A stretch of DNA of 64,000 bases from positions 124,001-188,000 of the forward strand of contig NZ_JAAIKC010000008.1 in NCBI RefSeq assembly GCF_010820665.1, in the 5' to 3' direction. The notes beneath the pieces were generated by a model. That model saw only the letters and a program-made list of their open reading frames with translations. It was not told the DNA's origin and ran no database searches. Below are positions 62,630 through 64,000 of the stretch, in pieces; position 1 is the first letter of the stretch, and each line of letters opens with the position of its first letter. The DNA comes from Paenibacillus sp. SYP-B3998 (GTDB lineage Bacteria > Bacillota > Bacilli > Paenibacillales > NBRC-103111). Position numbers and translations under genes: made by a program.

Positions 62630-62675
62630 GGCCTGTGAAAAGCTAAATTCATTATGAATTAGCAGATCGCAGGCC
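62630..62675 (+). other. Hairpin between GH88 and esterase genes
   Basis: GGCCTG (62630-62635) pairs with CAGGCC (62670-62675) around an inner GCTAAATTCAT/ATGAATTAGC stem. No T-run follows, so it may be an RNA processing or stability element and not a terminator. Confidence 0.4.
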
Positions 62676-62720
62676 CATTGTATGTTCAATCGTCGTTGTA
62701 TGAAGGGAGAGGATATATTC

Positions 62721-64000
62721 ATGCCTACGTTGATTAACTTCAACTCACTTGTACCTGAGAAACAACGTCTTACTTTTTTGGGAGATAGCATAACGAATTC
62801 CGGCTTGTTTATTGCTTATATGGACGCCTATTTTCGTCAGCATATGCCTGAGAGAAACATCACGCTTATTAACCTGGGGGTAAACAGCGAAACCGTTTCA
62901 GGGCTAAGCGAACCCGACCATCCGTTCCCACGGCCCTGTCTACAGGACCGATTATCCACGGCTTTGGAGCAAAGTAAGCCGGACTGGGTTGTTATTGGGT
63001 ATGGCATGAATGATGGGATTTATTCTCCATATTCGGAAGATCACTTCAAGGCTTACCAGGAAGGGATAAGGAAGGTTGTCTACGAGGTCAAACGCAGGGG
63101 TGTTAAAGCGATAGTGATGACACCGCCTCCGTTTGATGCGGCTTCCTTTGAGGGTGAATTGATTTTGTCCGGCAGCTATAGCTGGAAGACGCCTTATCGG
63201 AGCTATAACGAGGTATTGAAACGATACGCAGATTGGCTGCTGTCTCTTGGAAACGAGGTGGATGGAATCGTTGATATCTATCAACCGCTCTTGCAAAGCG
63301 TAGAAGCTGAAAGAAGGAAAGATCCCTCTTATCTGTCTGGAGATGGGATACATCCTAACGCCAAGGGGCATTGGGTTATGGCCAAAATATTGCTGGGCGA
63401 GCTGTTTAATATTACACTCGCACGGGAACCCGCCTATGTGGAGAAGCCGGAGGAAGACGCTTTTTTCACGATTGTACAAAATCGGCATTCGATCTTAAGC
63501 GCTGCTTGGAAAGAACACGTTGGGCATACGAATCCGAACAAAGACGAGGCTCTGCCGCTTCATGAAGCGATCCTTCGCAGCGCGGAGATGGATGAGCAAA
63601 TAGGTCACTTGCTGAAAGAACAAAGTGACGCTATTATGGAGCAGCCCTTTGAGAACGGGGCAGTCCGTAAAGATTTTTATTTGAACGGTCGCGAAGCCGT
63701 GCTGATTTGCCCCCAAACGCCAGCCCCAGGCAGGCCCTGGGTATGGCGGGCTGAATTTCTAGGTGCTTTCGACTATGCTGACAGGGCGCTGCTTGAGGAA
63801 GGTTGGCACCTCGCGTATTATCGGCTTAGCCATATGTTTGGCTGTCCCTATGCAATTAGCCTCATGCATCACTTTCAGCAGCATTTGGAGATTAGCTACA
63901 ACCTGTCTCCTCGAGCAGTTATGTTCGGGTTCAGCAGAGGGGGCCTGTATGCGATGAATTACGCGGCAGCCTATCCGAACAACGTGCGGCTCTTATATCT
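62721..64000 (+). CDS. Bimodular esterase: SGNH/GDSL hydrolase fused to alpha/beta hydrolase (partial)
   Basis: The frame is open from ATG 62721 (AAGGGAGAGGA upstream) to the window edge, 426 codons so far. Residues about 15-235 are an SGNH hydrolase: Ser23 in FLGDSIT, Asn97 in GYGMNDG, and Asp208/His211 in GDGIHP. After a linker, residues about 310-426 begin an alpha/beta hydrolase with the nucleophile elbow GFSRGG (Ser405) and HMFGCPYAI before it. Two esterase folds in one chain suggest removal of acyl groups from the glycan handled by the neighbouring GH2 and GH88 enzymes. No signal peptide is present. The remaining catalytic residues of the second domain lie beyond the edge. Confidence 0.85.
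   Translation, partial: MPTLINFNSLVPEKQRLTFLGDSITNSGLFIAYMDAYFRQHMPERNITLINLGVNSETVSGLSEPDHPFPRPCLQDRLSTALEQSKPDWVVIGYGMNDGIYSPYSEDHFKAYQEGIRKVVYEVKRRGVKAIVMTPPPFDAASFEGELILSGSYSWKTPYRSYNEVLKRYADWLLSLGNEVDGIVDIYQPLLQSVEAERRKDPSYLSGDGIHPNAKGHWVMAKILLGELFNITLAREPAYVEKPEEDAFFTIVQNRHSILSAAWKEHVGHTNPNKDEALPLHEAILRSAEMDEQIGHLLKEQSDAIMEQPFENGAVRKDFYLNGREAVLICPQTPAPGRPWVWRAEFLGAFDYADRALLEEGWHLAYYRLSHMFGCPYAISLMHHFQQHLEISYNLSPRAVMFGFSRGGLYAMNYAAAYPNNVRLLY

Noticed and set aside
62952..63488. Minus-strand open frame of 178 codons near the right edge
   Set aside because: The + strand frame from 62721 has complete SGNH motifs and a good ribosome site and covers the same region.

Overview
The window looks like chromosome of a Gram-positive, endospore-forming Firmicute of the Paenibacillus type. 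I infer this from gene content, not from a search. The markers are a gamma-type small acid-soluble spore protein, a YtxC-like sporulation protein directly before a T-box-controlled thrS, the menaquinone gene mqnC, a LiaFSR cell-envelope stress operon, GlnR-type nitrogen boxes, S-box and cobalamin riboswitches, AGGAGG-type ribosome binding sites and many TTG/GTG starts.

Region 1 (about 1-21115) is the late part of a siphovirus-type prophage, cut by the left edge of the window. In order it holds a partial gene, tail tube protein, tail-assembly-chaperone-like protein, small ORF, a 1766-residue tape measure, Dit, Tal-like baseplate protein, a reverse-strand secreted cargo gene, a fibronectin-III-like tail protein, a coiled-coil tail fibre, a repeat-rich adhesin-like fibre with a self-cleaving chaperone domain, and a lysis cassette (XhlA-like, small holin, DUF1906 endolysin). 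A long terminator ends it. Integrase, capsid and regulatory genes are not in the window.

Region 2 (21155-24801) is a SAM-riboswitch operon metA-metI-metC running from homoserine to homocysteine. MetA has Glu111, so acetyl-CoA is the likely acyl donor. Region 3 (24923-33746) holds mqnC, a membrane diguanylate cyclase, ytxC, T-box/thrS, a 3D-domain cell-wall protein, a tiny SASP, a small hypothetical gene and an ammonium transporter whose strong promoter has a GlnR/TnrA-like box upstream. Region 4 (34062-43046) holds liaFSR, a YugN-like gene, an HtrA protease followed by an OmpR-type two-component system, ispH and a DUF2062 membrane protein. Region 5 (43061-53453) holds aroF, a stand-alone glnA of the GSI-beta type behind a perfect GlnR box, an FMN reductase, a DUF1800/DUF1501 pair, a GNAT acetyltransferase, a Mug-type glycosylase, a NUDIX hydrolase, thpR and serC.

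Region 6 (53848-57807) is the class Ib ribonucleotide reductase operon nrdI-nrdE-nrdF behind a promoter, a cobalamin riboswitch and its terminator, so B12 should shut off the B12-independent enzyme. Region 7 (57928-64000) is a carbohydrate locus: a divergent AraC regulator, a GH2 glycosidase, a GH88 unsaturated glucuronyl hydrolase and a bimodular SGNH plus alpha/beta-hydrolase esterase that runs off the right edge. Together these suggest breakdown of an acylated, uronic-acid-containing oligosaccharide.
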